This document shows positions 51,649 to 59,956 of a DNA stretch of 64,000 nucleotides, one piece after another. Positions within the stretch are counted from its first letter, which is position 1, and each line of letters opens with the position of its first letter. The DNA is from CAWVSB01 sp036960375 (GTDB lineage: Bacteria; Pseudomonadota; Gammaproteobacteria; Pseudomonadales; CAWVSB01), in NCBI GenBank assembly GCA_036960375.1, contig JBALVY010000009.1, forward strand, positions 1-64,000. The letters run 5' to 3'. Position numbers and translations under genes: made by a program. The notes beneath the pieces were generated by a model. That model ran no database searches. It worked only from the letters and a program-made list of their open reading frames with translations, and was not told where the DNA came from.

Positions 51649-52644
51649 TTAGGCGCCGCCCAGACCCACATTGTTCTTCAAAAGAACCTGTTCAGCACGA
51701 TAACTAGACCGCACCAGAACACCTGAAACAACCTCAAGAAAGCCTTTTTCGAGGCCCCACTGACGATACTTATCAAACTCATCGGGCGTCACATAGCGGT
51801 CTATAGGGTAATGATTGGCCGTAGGCTGAAGATACTGCCCCAGAGTCAATATATCGACCTTGGCTTCTATCAAGTCATCCATCGCTTGAAGAATTTCTTC
51901 TTCTGTCTCACCCAGGCCCAGCATTAAGCTGGTTTTAGTCAATACAGTGGGTTTATACGCCTTGGCGTGTGCCAAAACCTCCAATGTCTGCTCATAGCTT
52001 GCGCGCGGGTCTCTTACCGGGTGAGTCAAACGCCTGACTGTCTCAATATTCTGGGCAAAAACCTCAACACCGGAATCGACTACAGTCTCTACGTCTGACA
52101 AGACACCCAGGAAATCCGGCGTTAGGGCCTCTACCCCCACATCTGGACATCTCTCTTTCACACGTTTGACACAGGCAGCATAGTGCCCTGCACCGCCATC
52201 GGGCAGGTCATCACGGTTAACTGAGGTCAGAACAATATATTTAAGTCCCATTAATTCAACGGAGCGCGCCGTATTTTCTGGCTCATCAAGATCCAGCCAA
52301 CCCTTGGGGTTTCCCGTATTGACAGAACAAAAGCGGCAGGCACGCGTACAGACATCACCCATTAACATAATGGTGGCCGTACCCGAGCTCCAGCATTCAC
52401 CCATATTCGGGCACTTGGCCTCTTCACAAACGGTCGCCAGTTTATGTTCGTGCACTATATCCATAGTGCGCTGAAAAGTGGCACCACCTTGCAGCTTGAC
52501 TCTCAACCAGGGTGGTTTGGGCAAGCGCTCACCTTGATCGCGGCTCGTTTTGATACCGTCTTTAATCGCTGAAATACCCTTGGCATTAACGAATTTTTCG
52601 CCACTGGAGATATCAACGGAGGGGATAAGTTTGTTGTCTGACAT
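51649..52644 (-). CDS. lipA: Lipoyl synthase
   Basis: This 331-residue radical SAM enzyme inserts two sulfurs into octanoyl groups on lipoyl domains. Both clusters' ligands are visible: the auxiliary cluster Cys73, Cys78 and Cys84 (CEEAKCPNMGEC), and the radical SAM Cys99, Cys103 and Cys106 (CTRACRFC). The C-terminal VRSSYRAE contains the Ser that coordinates the auxiliary cluster. lipB, commonly adjacent in gammaproteobacteria, is not next to it. Confidence 0.97.
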   Translation of the reverse strand: MSDNKLIPSVDISSGEKFVNAKGISAIKDGIKTSRDQGERLPKPPWLRVKLQGGATFQRTMDIVHEHKLATVCEEAKCPNMGECWSSGTATIMLMGDVCTRACRFCSVNTGNPKGWLDLDEPENTARSVELMGLKYIVLTSVNRDDLPDGGAGHYAACVKRVKERCPDVGVEALTPDFLGVLSDVETVVDSGVEVFAQNIETVRRLTHPVRDPRASYEQTLEVLAHAKAYKPTVLTKTSLMLGLGETEEEILQAMDDLIEAKVDILTLGQYLQPTANHYPIDRYVTPDEFDKYRQWGLEKGFLEVVSGVLVRSSYRAEQVLLKNNVGLGGA

Positions 52645-52857
52645 AATTAGACCCGGGCTTGCGGGGATTTGGCTAATGGACTCCCATTATAGGCGCCTGA
52701 GAGCCTCAATAAAATTAATCATTGAAACTAAATCCAATATGCTGGTAATTATTACTGACATAACTCCAAGAGCTTAAGCCTCAGAAAGGGTCCTAGACAA
52801 CCGCCCGCGTTGGTTCTATTCTCCTGTTTCACATAAATCGGAGAAAACCAGACACAC

Positions 52858-53409
52858 ATGGCTCGCGGAGATCACATCTACGTCAACCGCCTTAATGGTA
52901 TCTACAATCATCACGGCATTGATTGCGGCGACGGTTCCGTCATTCATTTTGGCGCACCAAACTGGCAGACCAGACGCAGTGTCTGCAGAGTAGAGCTGGA
53001 CGAGTTTTGCCGTGACGACACGCTGGAAGTTCGAGACTATACCGACTTTTTTTTGACTCTAGCGCAAGGCAGTAAAAAGCAGGATCTGATAAGCAGCGCC
53101 ACTGAAAGGGTCAATCGTATTATTGACGGGGTTCGAGGCTTGGCTGTGGAAGACATGGCCTATAACGAAGATGGCATTATCGCCAGAGCAGAAAGTCGCT
53201 TGGGTGAAACCAACTTCCATCTGATGATCAATAATTGTGAACACTTTGCCAGCTGGTGTGTGACCGGCATAAGTAACAGCGACCAGATCACCAGTATTTG
53301 GCGTGCCAGCATGAGTCAAAGCCAATTTATGCGTTTTCGTACTGATCACTTCCTCACCGAAACCTTCGAATACCCCTGGCCATGGCGCCAAAAGCCAAAA
53401 GACCGCTAG
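52858..53409 (+). CDS. LRAT-like (H-rev107/NlpC-P60) domain protein
   Basis: This 183-residue protein has the permuted papain-like LRAT pattern: His19 in NHHGIDCGDGSVIHFG, second His30 in the same block, and Cys127 in INNCEHFASWC. Such enzymes transfer or hydrolyse acyl groups by a thioester at the cysteine. There is no signal peptide or membrane segment, so it is likely cytoplasmic. The bacterial role is unknown. It stands alone between lipA and a membrane protein gene. Confidence 0.85.
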   Translation: MARGDHIYVNRLNGIYNHHGIDCGDGSVIHFGAPNWQTRRSVCRVELDEFCRDDTLEVRDYTDFFLTLAQGSKKQDLISSATERVNRIIDGVRGLAVEDMAYNEDGIIARAESRLGETNFHLMINNCEHFASWCVTGISNSDQITSIWRASMSQSQFMRFRTDHFLTETFEYPWPWRQKPKDR

Positions 53410-53495
53410 TACAAAAATAACGCTCTATTCTTTTTAAATACAACGACTTATATTTTTTACGTTATATAGCTAGCGGCTGACTTGGCTGAAAGTTG

Positions 53496-53524
53496 TTGAC
53501 ACTTTTGTTGTGGGCTACTATAAA
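53496..53524 (+). promoter_or_regulatory. Sigma-70 promoter for the 53592 membrane protein gene
   Basis: TTGACA (53496-53501), a 17-base spacer, then TATAAA (53519-53524) make a near-consensus promoter. A perfect palindrome TGTGATCACA (53537-53546) begins about where transcription would start and continues into the leader, a position suited to repression. Confidence 0.8.
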
Positions 53525-53591
53525 AGCATTCTAGATTGTGATCACATTTTGATGTGCACCCCATTGACTCAAGATAACAAATAAGTGAGCT

Positions 53592-54461
53592 ATGACAACA
53601 ACACAACATGAAAGGCCACCATTCTTTAATGCCGAGCTAATCTTTCAGCTATTCAAATATACCGTCTACATTCTTCTGTCGATGAATATCTATCATTTCT
53701 TCGTCGAAGATTATGCCGCCAGCTCGCAAACATTCGCCAACGGAATTAGCCCTTCTGAACTCATCAATGCGTTTACCGCCACCATAGATACTCTGGCCTG
53801 GGTAGTGTTATTACTGCTGTTCGAGCTGGAAACCTACTTGCTCGATGACAAACACATTACACCGCGTGTTAAGTGGAGCCTGCACAGTGTCCGCGCGCTT
53901 TGTTATGTATTTATCGTGTATTCGTTTTACGGCTATATCAATAAATACATCATGCTGCATAGCCTGTTGCCCTTCTCTATTGACGATGCCTGCACCCTGG
54001 TGGGAACCAGCTTTTCCTATGTTGAAGACATCGATGAGTATATGCCTATCACCGTAGAAAACTGCATGGCGCTCAATAACACCACCACCGTGCAAATAGT
54101 GGGCACGGAAATTATCAGCACGCAGGCCCACATGATAGAAGCTCACCGGCTGTCCGTTACCGAGGTGGTCAACTCGGCCAACTGGTTGATCATTGTCGCC
54201 ATTCTGGAAATCGATGTGTATTTGCAAAGCAAAGGCAAGCTTTTCGGACGGATAGCATTTGGCAGCAAGGCCATTAAAGTGGTGCTGTATTCGATACTGT
54301 TTCTTGCCGCGGCGTACTGGGGCTACAAAGGCGACTTCCTGGATTTCTGGGATGCTTTTTTGTGGCTGGTGGCCTTTATATTTATTGAATTGAATATTTT
54401 TGAGTGGAGCGCCGAAACACGTGAGGCCGATGAAGCGGCCAGTATTGCGGCTAAGCAATAA
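53592..54461 (+). CDS. Multi-pass membrane protein of unknown function
   Basis: This 289-residue protein has about six hydrophobic segments, for example LFKYTVYILLSMNIYHFF (18-35), TLAWVVLLLLFELETYLL, VRALCYVFIVYSFYGYI, WLIIVAILEIDVYL and VVLYSILFLAAAYWGY. A central soluble loop of about 70 residues carries two cysteines (DACTLVG; ENCMALN) that could form a disulfide outside the membrane. The N-terminal and C-terminal halves both contain an ExD/ExE-YL element after a membrane segment, hinting at an internal duplication. I do not recognise a family. It has its own strong promoter and a hairpin downstream. Confidence 0.75.
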   Translation: MTTTQHERPPFFNAELIFQLFKYTVYILLSMNIYHFFVEDYAASSQTFANGISPSELINAFTATIDTLAWVVLLLLFELETYLLDDKHITPRVKWSLHSVRALCYVFIVYSFYGYINKYIMLHSLLPFSIDDACTLVGTSFSYVEDIDEYMPITVENCMALNNTTTVQIVGTEIISTQAHMIEAHRLSVTEVVNSANWLIIVAILEIDVYLQSKGKLFGRIAFGSKAIKVVLYSILFLAAAYWGYKGDFLDFWDAFLWLVAFIFIELNIFEWSAETREADEAASIAAKQ

Positions 54462-54486
54462 ACATTTAGTCTAACTAAATGGCTAC

Positions 54487-54532
54487 GGAGGTAGTGGAGA
54501 CTTCAGCTAACAAGAAGTCTCCACCCTACTCC
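54487..54532. terminator. Large hairpin between convergent genes
   Basis: TGGAGACTTC (54495-54504) and GAAGTCTCCA (54514-54523) form a perfect 10-base stem, extended by imperfect pairing of GGAGGTAG with CCTACTCC. There is no T run on either side. It probably protects or ends both convergent mRNAs. Confidence 0.6.
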
Positions 54533-54547
54533 GCGACGTGATGCCTG

Positions 54548-56296
54548 TTACAACTCACCAAATACCAACTCGCCTTCTAACAAAGTAGCTTTAAGCCCGG
54601 CATCTGAAATCGCTGCTGGCTCAATATCAAATAAGTTCTGCTCCAATACCACCAGGTCAGCATATTTACCGACTTCGATTGAGCCTGTATCGGCATCAAG
54701 GAAATTCGCAAAAGCCGCATCGATGGTATAGCCGGCAATGGCCTGGTCCAACGATATTCTCTGCTCCGGTATAAACACCGGCGTAGGCTCCCCCTGCGGC
54801 TCCACTCTGGTGACTGCCGTTTCTATGCCCAACAGCGGATCAGCGTTTGAAACATACCAGTCACTGCCAAAAGCCACTCTGCCTCCTGTATCGGTGATGC
54901 TTTTGATGGGGTACATCCAGCCCATACGCTCTGGCCCCAATTGCGGTGGGTTAATGATAGCGACGTATTCATCTGCATAAGCCCAATAGGGCGAAAATCC
55001 CGCGATAACGTTTAACTGACCAAAACGGGCAATATCGTCCGGGTGAACCAACTGAGTATGCGCGGTAAGATGACGACTATCACGTTTGCCGTTGACCTCC
55101 AGCGCGCCCTCGAGTGCATCAAGCGCATAACGGACGGTGGCATCACCAATGGCGTGTATATGAATTTGGAAGCCTTCTGCATCCAATTTGGGTACAGCAG
55201 CTAACATTTCCTCCAGCGACACCATCATAAAACCGCGATTATCGGCTTGGTCACTATAGGGCTCTAGCATCATAGCCGTGTGTGTCTCAATAATACCGTC
55301 AGCCCAAAACTTAATTGAGTGTGCCTGCAGACGACCCTTGCTGTACTGCGCCCTTGCCGCCTTCAATGCTTCAATTTGATCCAGCCCCGCTCCGGGCTGC
55401 CAATATAATGCGGCCACAACTCGCAGGTTTAATTCGCCAGCCTCCTGCAGCGCCTGATAGGCATCCAGAGACTTGTATGGCTCATTACCCTGCAGGTGCA
55501 CAAGGGCATCCTGGATAGCAGTAATACCCAGAGAGTGTAAGTAAGATTGTGTATAGCGCAGGGCATCCATTTTTTGTGCCGTGCTATAAGCCGGCATCCG
55601 ATCGTAAATCAATGACATCGCCGAGCCCTCTAATAAGGTACCGGTAAGTTCACCGGTAGATGAATCGCGGCCAAAATCTCCACCTTCGGGCACAGGCGTA
55701 CTAGCGTCGATACCTGCCCAACTCAGTGCGGCTGAATTCACCCACAAGGTGTGACCATCAGAGTCTCCAAAAAATAGTGGCCGAGTAGAATCAATTTCAT
55801 CAAGCAGGTTTCGATGCGGCCCATCGCTACCGATAAAAATCTCCCAGCCCCAACCTCCGCCGTTGATAAAATCTGCATCAGGATTTTGTTCTACGCATAG
55901 GCTGATGGCGGCTAACACAGCATCGAGCGTCTCGAGATCAAACAGTGAACACTCGTTATACAAGATACCGCCTGTCACAGGGTGAATATGTACATCCTGG
56001 AAGCTCGGCAATACCATTGAGCCGTCCAAATCAATGACCCGGGTGGTATCGCCAGCATAAGCCTCCGCCTCATCACCGGAGCCAACAAATACAATTCTAC
56101 CGTCACTAATGGCTACCGAGTCGGCCCAACTACGTGTTGAGTCCATAGTATAAATTTTGCCGTTTTTAAGAATCGTATGCGCTGCGACTTGAACGGGAGC
56201 AGCCATGGCAGTCGCGGTAGATTGATCTTCAGAACTGCAGCCAACGAGAAAGAGTGCAGACAGAATAAAAGCAACAATATTCAGCTTGTAAGGCAT
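54548..56296 (-). CDS. Amidohydrolase family lipoprotein (YtcJ-like)
   Basis: This 582-residue protein has a lipoprotein signal (IVAFILSALFLVGC) followed by an amidohydrolase-3 domain. The metal-site blocks are DVHIHPVTGG near 105, HIHAIGDATVRYALDAL, TAHTQLVHPDDIARF and FGSDWYVSNADPLLGIETAV. A carbamylated-lysine type site is expected from IKFWADG. The location would be periplasmic or outer-membrane-anchored, which is unusual for substrate-hydrolysing cytoplasmic relatives but common in YtcJ-like proteins. Start ATG 56296 begins the signal peptide; the frame opens at TTG 56320. The substrate is unknown. Confidence 0.88.
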   Translation of the reverse strand: MPYKLNIVAFILSALFLVGCSSEDQSTATAMAAPVQVAAHTILKNGKIYTMDSTRSWADSVAISDGRIVFVGSGDEAEAYAGDTTRVIDLDGSMVLPSFQDVHIHPVTGGILYNECSLFDLETLDAVLAAISLCVEQNPDADFINGGGWGWEIFIGSDGPHRNLLDEIDSTRPLFFGDSDGHTLWVNSAALSWAGIDASTPVPEGGDFGRDSSTGELTGTLLEGSAMSLIYDRMPAYSTAQKMDALRYTQSYLHSLGITAIQDALVHLQGNEPYKSLDAYQALQEAGELNLRVVAALYWQPGAGLDQIEALKAARAQYSKGRLQAHSIKFWADGIIETHTAMMLEPYSDQADNRGFMMVSLEEMLAAVPKLDAEGFQIHIHAIGDATVRYALDALEGALEVNGKRDSRHLTAHTQLVHPDDIARFGQLNVIAGFSPYWAYADEYVAIINPPQLGPERMGWMYPIKSITDTGGRVAFGSDWYVSNADPLLGIETAVTRVEPQGEPTPVFIPEQRISLDQAIAGYTIDAAFANFLDADTGSIEVGKYADLVVLEQNLFDIEPAAISDAGLKATLLEGELVFGEL

Positions 56297-56446
56297 AGGT
56301 ATTCCTAAGGGGATTGCCAAAAAGGAACAGTGAGTATATGAGCTCCATTTTCGCTACGCAATACTGAGCGACTTTTCATGCTATAAGTTTCAGAACCGGC
56401 AGCAGCTTTTGCGTATAATGCCGCTTCACAAGGCCTTGTATAATCT

Positions 56447-57226
56447 ATGTCCGAACTGCTGTGGTATCAATATCTGTTTATCGGTCTCCTGTTTATCTGG
56501 AGTGGCTTCGTACGCTCGGGCCTGGGTTTTGGTGGTGCGGTTCTGTCGTTGCCATTTTTACTGATGATTGATAATCAGCCCTTGGTATTTCTACCGATTA
56601 TTGCTGTGCATTTACTGGTTTTTTCGTTCCTGACTGTTTGGCAGAACAATCGTAAAATTCTGAATGATACAGCGGCTAATAACGAGGGCAGTATCGACTG
56701 GCGCTACCTGCGTTTTGCCCTCAGCATTATCATTATTCCTAAAATGATTGGCATATTTGGCCTTATCACGCTGCCAGCCAATATCATGAGCGGCGTCATA
56801 TTTGGCATCGTGGCACTTTACTCTATTACCTACATTCTTGATAAACCCTTCAAAAGCACCAGCCGTACGCTGGACATACTCTTTCTTATGCTCGGTGGCT
56901 ATATTAGCGGCACGTCGCTGATAGGCGCGCCACTCATTGTTGCGGTACTTGCCACCCATGTAGCAAAAGAAAAGCTGCGTGATACGTTGTTCGTACTTTG
57001 GTTTATTTTGGTGGGTATAAAAATAGTCGCCTTTGTCTATGCGGGTGTCGACCTGCAATTAATTCATCATTTATGGCTATTGCCCTGCGCTGCACTCGGG
57101 CACATTATCGGTTTGCGCGCCCACGACTACTTATTGCAGAGTCAACCTACACGATTTTTTCGAATATTGGGCAGCCTGCTACTCACGGTAAGCCTGTTCG
57201 GTTTATATCAGGGGCTCAGCGGGTAA
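56447..57226 (+). CDS. TSUP (TauE/SafE) family membrane protein
   Basis: This 259-residue protein has about eight membrane segments with the TSUP start FIWSGFVRSGLGFGGAVLSLPFLL and a second-half ISGTSLIGAPLIVAV. It differs clearly from the TSUP protein at 20419. ATG 56447 lacks a ribosome site and a TATAAT ends two bases before it, so it could be read from a leaderless mRNA. A second TATAAT lies at 56414-56419. The substrate is unknown. Confidence 0.87.
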   Translation: MSELLWYQYLFIGLLFIWSGFVRSGLGFGGAVLSLPFLLMIDNQPLVFLPIIAVHLLVFSFLTVWQNNRKILNDTAANNEGSIDWRYLRFALSIIIIPKMIGIFGLITLPANIMSGVIFGIVALYSITYILDKPFKSTSRTLDILFLMLGGYISGTSLIGAPLIVAVLATHVAKEKLRDTLFVLWFILVGIKIVAFVYAGVDLQLIHHLWLLPCAALGHIIGLRAHDYLLQSQPTRFFRILGSLLLTVSLFGLYQGLSG

Positions 57227-57243
57227 ATAACAAACATAGTCCG

Positions 57244-57705
57244 TCATTTCTGAGGATAGTAGTAACCGGTATATACCGTTCGATGATGGACACGCAAGGT
57301 ATAGTGCGGCTGCAAATACGTTACCAAATCGGTTAACTGCTTTACGGTCATCACATCATTGTAATTACGCATGCGAGATTCGCCGTTCAGCTGAACCTGT
57401 TCGCCCAGATAGCTCTTGGCAATACGATGGGATGGGTTTATCACAGAGGTAACCAGATCTGCGTAGGTTTTTACTTGAGAAACGGAACCTCCCAAAGCGA
57501 CTGAGATACCTCCTACCGCTGCGTCCTCCAGTTGTGCTACGTCAGGAGTACTGTGACAAGCATTACACCCTAGTGCAACAAAACTAGCTTTGCCGGCATT
57601 GGCATCTCCTTCTGGCAGACTGAAGCCGCGAGGCGAATCTTTTCCGCCACACGCCGTCAATGCGAAAAAGACAATAAGTACGCTTAACTTTAATAGGTAT
57701 TTCAT
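57244..57705 (-). CDS. Monoheme cytochrome c lipoprotein
   Basis: This 153-residue protein has a lipoprotein signal ending in FALTAC and one heme site, CNACH, near residue 50. The C-terminal half (YADLVTSVINPSHRIAKSYL; YNDVMTVKQLTDLVTYLQPHY) resembles class I cytochromes attached to oxidases or dehydrogenases; a Met near the MRNYNDVM stretch could be the sixth ligand. ATG 57705 has GGAGAG 8 bases upstream. It converges on the TSUP gene. Confidence 0.88.
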   Translation of the reverse strand: MKYLLKLSVLIVFFALTACGGKDSPRGFSLPEGDANAGKASFVALGCNACHSTPDVAQLEDAAVGGISVALGGSVSQVKTYADLVTSVINPSHRIAKSYLGEQVQLNGESRMRNYNDVMTVKQLTDLVTYLQPHYTLRVHHRTVYTGYYYPQK

Positions 57706-57787
57706 GCTGATCTCTCCAGTGGATGAAAATACGCTCACCCTTCAAGACTATACCGCTTAAAGTAAAAAACTTTTGAGGTTGGTCAAT

Positions 57788-57799
57788 ATATGTACATAT
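57788..57799. promoter_or_regulatory. Palindrome ATATGTACATAT upstream of the cytochrome gene
   Basis: A perfect 12-base palindrome lies 83 bases upstream of the cytochrome start in the divergent region shared with the WS/DGAT gene. It is AT-rich, so chance occurrence is possible. Confidence 0.3.
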
Positions 57800-57874
57800 T
57801 TTCAATGCCTGGGGTACTCTATTTTTTATCGTGCTTTCCCATACCTATATCAAACATTAGATAATTACTACAAT

Positions 57875-57907
57875 GATAGCTGGCCTCTATAAAACCTGAG
57901 GGCTATC
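57875..57907 (+). promoter_or_regulatory. Hairpin in the leader of the WS/DGAT gene
   Basis: GATAGC (57875-57880) pairs with GCTATC (57902-57907), with a second pairing of CCTC and GAGG inside. It ends 28 bases before the start codon, between the likely promoter and the ribosome site, so it may be an operator or RNA element. Confidence 0.35.
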
Positions 57908-57935
57908 GTTAGACTTACATCAAGTGGATATAATT

Positions 57936-59381
57936 ATGCGCCCAATAGAATTGGCCGATGCCGGCTTTCTGTATATGGAAAAACGGGAAACCCCCATGCA
58001 CGTGGGCGGCATCAGTCTTTTCACCTTACCCAAAGGAGTCAATGAACATAAATTTCTGACGGGACTGACTGAAGTCATGAACTCGGTGGAGGATTTCCGC
58101 AAGCCCTTTGGCGAATACGTTACTACAGGACGAGCCGGACCCTTTGGCCCGCTCTATTGGGAAACAGATCAACATCTTGATCTCGACTACCACATCCGTC
58201 ACTCCGCACTGCCAAGCCCAGGCCGCTATAGAGAGTTATTTGCACTGGTCTCGCGTTTACACAGCACACTGCTTGATCGCAACCGGCCTCTTTGGGAAGC
58301 ACACCTTATTGAAGGTTTACAAAACCGACAATTTGCCCTGTATATGAAAATGCATCACGCCACCATCGATGGCATAGGTGCGATGCACCTTACCCAGGGT
58401 ATGTGCTCAAGCAGTAAAACGGCTCGCACCTACGACTCGCCATTGTCTCTTGCCAGCTACGAGAAATATAAAGCCAAAAAATATGGCTCACAGCACAGGC
58501 GCCCGGCAGCGCGAGAGAAAGATCTCAAAGTCGTTGCTGAGGCACTAAAAGAACAATTCGACAGCACTGTAAATCTGTTTTCTGCATTCAAAAGTTTCGG
58601 CGGTGCTTTCTGGGATCGCAGCGGTAAATTAGCCGTTCCCTGGCACAATGTGCCGCATACCTCAATTAATACCAGGGTTAGCGGTGCCAGGCGTTTTGTC
58701 GCGCAATCCTGGGATATTGATCGAGTTAAGGCCGTTTGTAAATCACTGGATGGCACCTTAAACGATGTTGTACTCGCTATGTGCGCTGGCGCCCTACGGC
58801 GTTATTTAGTTGACCGAAACGAATTACCAGATCACTCACTAAAAGCCATGGCGCCAATTTCTCTGCGCGAAGAAGGTGATCTGGATTCCGCCAATGCAGT
58901 GGGTTTTATCACCGCTGATTTGGCCACCAATATAGAAGACCCCGAGCGTCGCTTAAGAGAGATCCAGGCTTCAATGCGTGCCGGTAAAGAATTATTCAAA
59001 GGGCTTAGTACAAAAGAGGCCAGTTTATTTATGCAAATCGTTCAAGTCCCTGCCTTACTGACTTCGGTACTCGGCTTGGCCGGCAAATTCCCAGCTTATA
59101 GTACGGTAATATCAAATGTACCCGGCCCCAAGAAGCAGCTTTACTGGAATGGCGCTCAATTGGATGGCATCTATCCGGCTTCAGCTATCTTTGACGGCTT
59201 TGCAATGAACATCACCTTGGTAGGCTACAACAAAAGCCTGGATTTCGGCATTATCGCCTGTCGCCGCGCGATCCCGCAGGTACAAAGAATGATCGACTAT
59301 TTGGAGCAGGCTTTACAGGAATTGGAAGATGTTGGGGGATTAAGTGCCAAAAAACGTCCGAGAAAACTTGCTCAAAGGTAG
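57936..59381 (+). CDS. Wax ester synthase/diacylglycerol acyltransferase (WS/DGAT)
   Basis: This 481-residue enzyme has the catalytic HHxxxDG motif at 140-146 (MHHATIDGIG), the ND-containing block LNDVVLAMCAGALRRYL and the SNVPGP block, and the N-terminal MRPIELADAGFLYMEK typical of the family. It esterifies acyl-CoA with fatty alcohol or diacylglycerol to make storage lipids. GTG 57924 also opens the frame, but ATG 57936 has AAGTGG at a proper distance. Its end overlaps the convergent MocA-like gene by 10 bases. Confidence 0.94.
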   Translation: MRPIELADAGFLYMEKRETPMHVGGISLFTLPKGVNEHKFLTGLTEVMNSVEDFRKPFGEYVTTGRAGPFGPLYWETDQHLDLDYHIRHSALPSPGRYRELFALVSRLHSTLLDRNRPLWEAHLIEGLQNRQFALYMKMHHATIDGIGAMHLTQGMCSSSKTARTYDSPLSLASYEKYKAKKYGSQHRRPAAREKDLKVVAEALKEQFDSTVNLFSAFKSFGGAFWDRSGKLAVPWHNVPHTSINTRVSGARRFVAQSWDIDRVKAVCKSLDGTLNDVVLAMCAGALRRYLVDRNELPDHSLKAMAPISLREEGDLDSANAVGFITADLATNIEDPERRLREIQASMRAGKELFKGLSTKEASLFMQIVQVPALLTSVLGLAGKFPAYSTVISNVPGPKKQLYWNGAQLDGIYPASAIFDGFAMNITLVGYNKSLDFGIIACRRAIPQVQRMIDYLEQALQELEDVGGLSAKKRPRKLAQR

Positions 59382-59956
59382 TCCCGCATCTTTTGCAATG
59401 AGGAAACGTCGTCAACATCCAGAAGGATACCTGAATCGTCACATTCTATTTCATAGACACAGTCAGCGTATTGTTGAACCAACTTTCGTGCCCCAACCTC
59501 ACCTGCCAGTTCGCTCAGCTCAAGGTAAAAGTTACTACCAAAACATACAGGATTACCGCGCTGCCCATGAAACACTGGTACCAGTATTTTATTTGTAGCT
59601 GAGCTTTGTGCCAACAGCCGATAGGTTTCTGCTGTGACCGCGGGCATATCGGCAAGCGAAACCAGCGTACTGTTCCAGTCTTGGTCGATAACCGAGCTAA
59701 TACCTGCGGCAATAGTGTCGCCCATGCCACTGGGTTGTGAAGGCGCACTACAACAAGAAACTCCAAGCTTGTTGAGTTTCTCTCGCAAGGTAAGGTCACT
59801 GGCTCGAAGGCACACCAGCAAAGGCAAGCCTGATTTATCTATGCGTGACAGAGTGAGGTCGAGCAGTGTTTTGTCGTCAATTAACAGGCTGTTACGTTTA
59901 TCACTGCCAAATCGGCGGGATACGCCCGCTGCAAGAAGCAGCACACCACATGTCAT
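59372..59956 (-). CDS. MocA/MobA-like nucleotidyltransferase
   Basis: This 194-residue protein has the nucleotidyltransferase start LLLAAGVSRRFGSDKRNSLL and VSLADMPAVTAETY (Mg-binding Asp). It matches molybdenum cofactor cytidylyl/guanylyltransferase-like proteins. It overlaps the XdhC-like gene by 4 bases, so the pair is cotranslated. Such pairs mature molybdenum hydroxylases by adding a nucleotide and the sulfido ligand. No hydroxylase gene is in the window. Confidence 0.87.
   Translation of the reverse strand: MTCGVLLLAAGVSRRFGSDKRNSLLIDDKTLLDLTLSRIDKSGLPLLVCLRASDLTLREKLNKLGVSCCSAPSQPSGMGDTIAAGISSVIDQDWNSTLVSLADMPAVTAETYRLLAQSSATNKILVPVFHGQRGNPVCFGSNFYLELSELAGEVGARKLVQQYADCVYEIECDDSGILLDVDDVSSLQKMRDYL

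Noticed and set aside
53811..54458. A 215-codon open frame antisense to the membrane protein gene
   Set aside because: No ribosome site or family match. The plus-strand gene has a strong promoter and clear membrane segments, so the antisense frame is a by-product.
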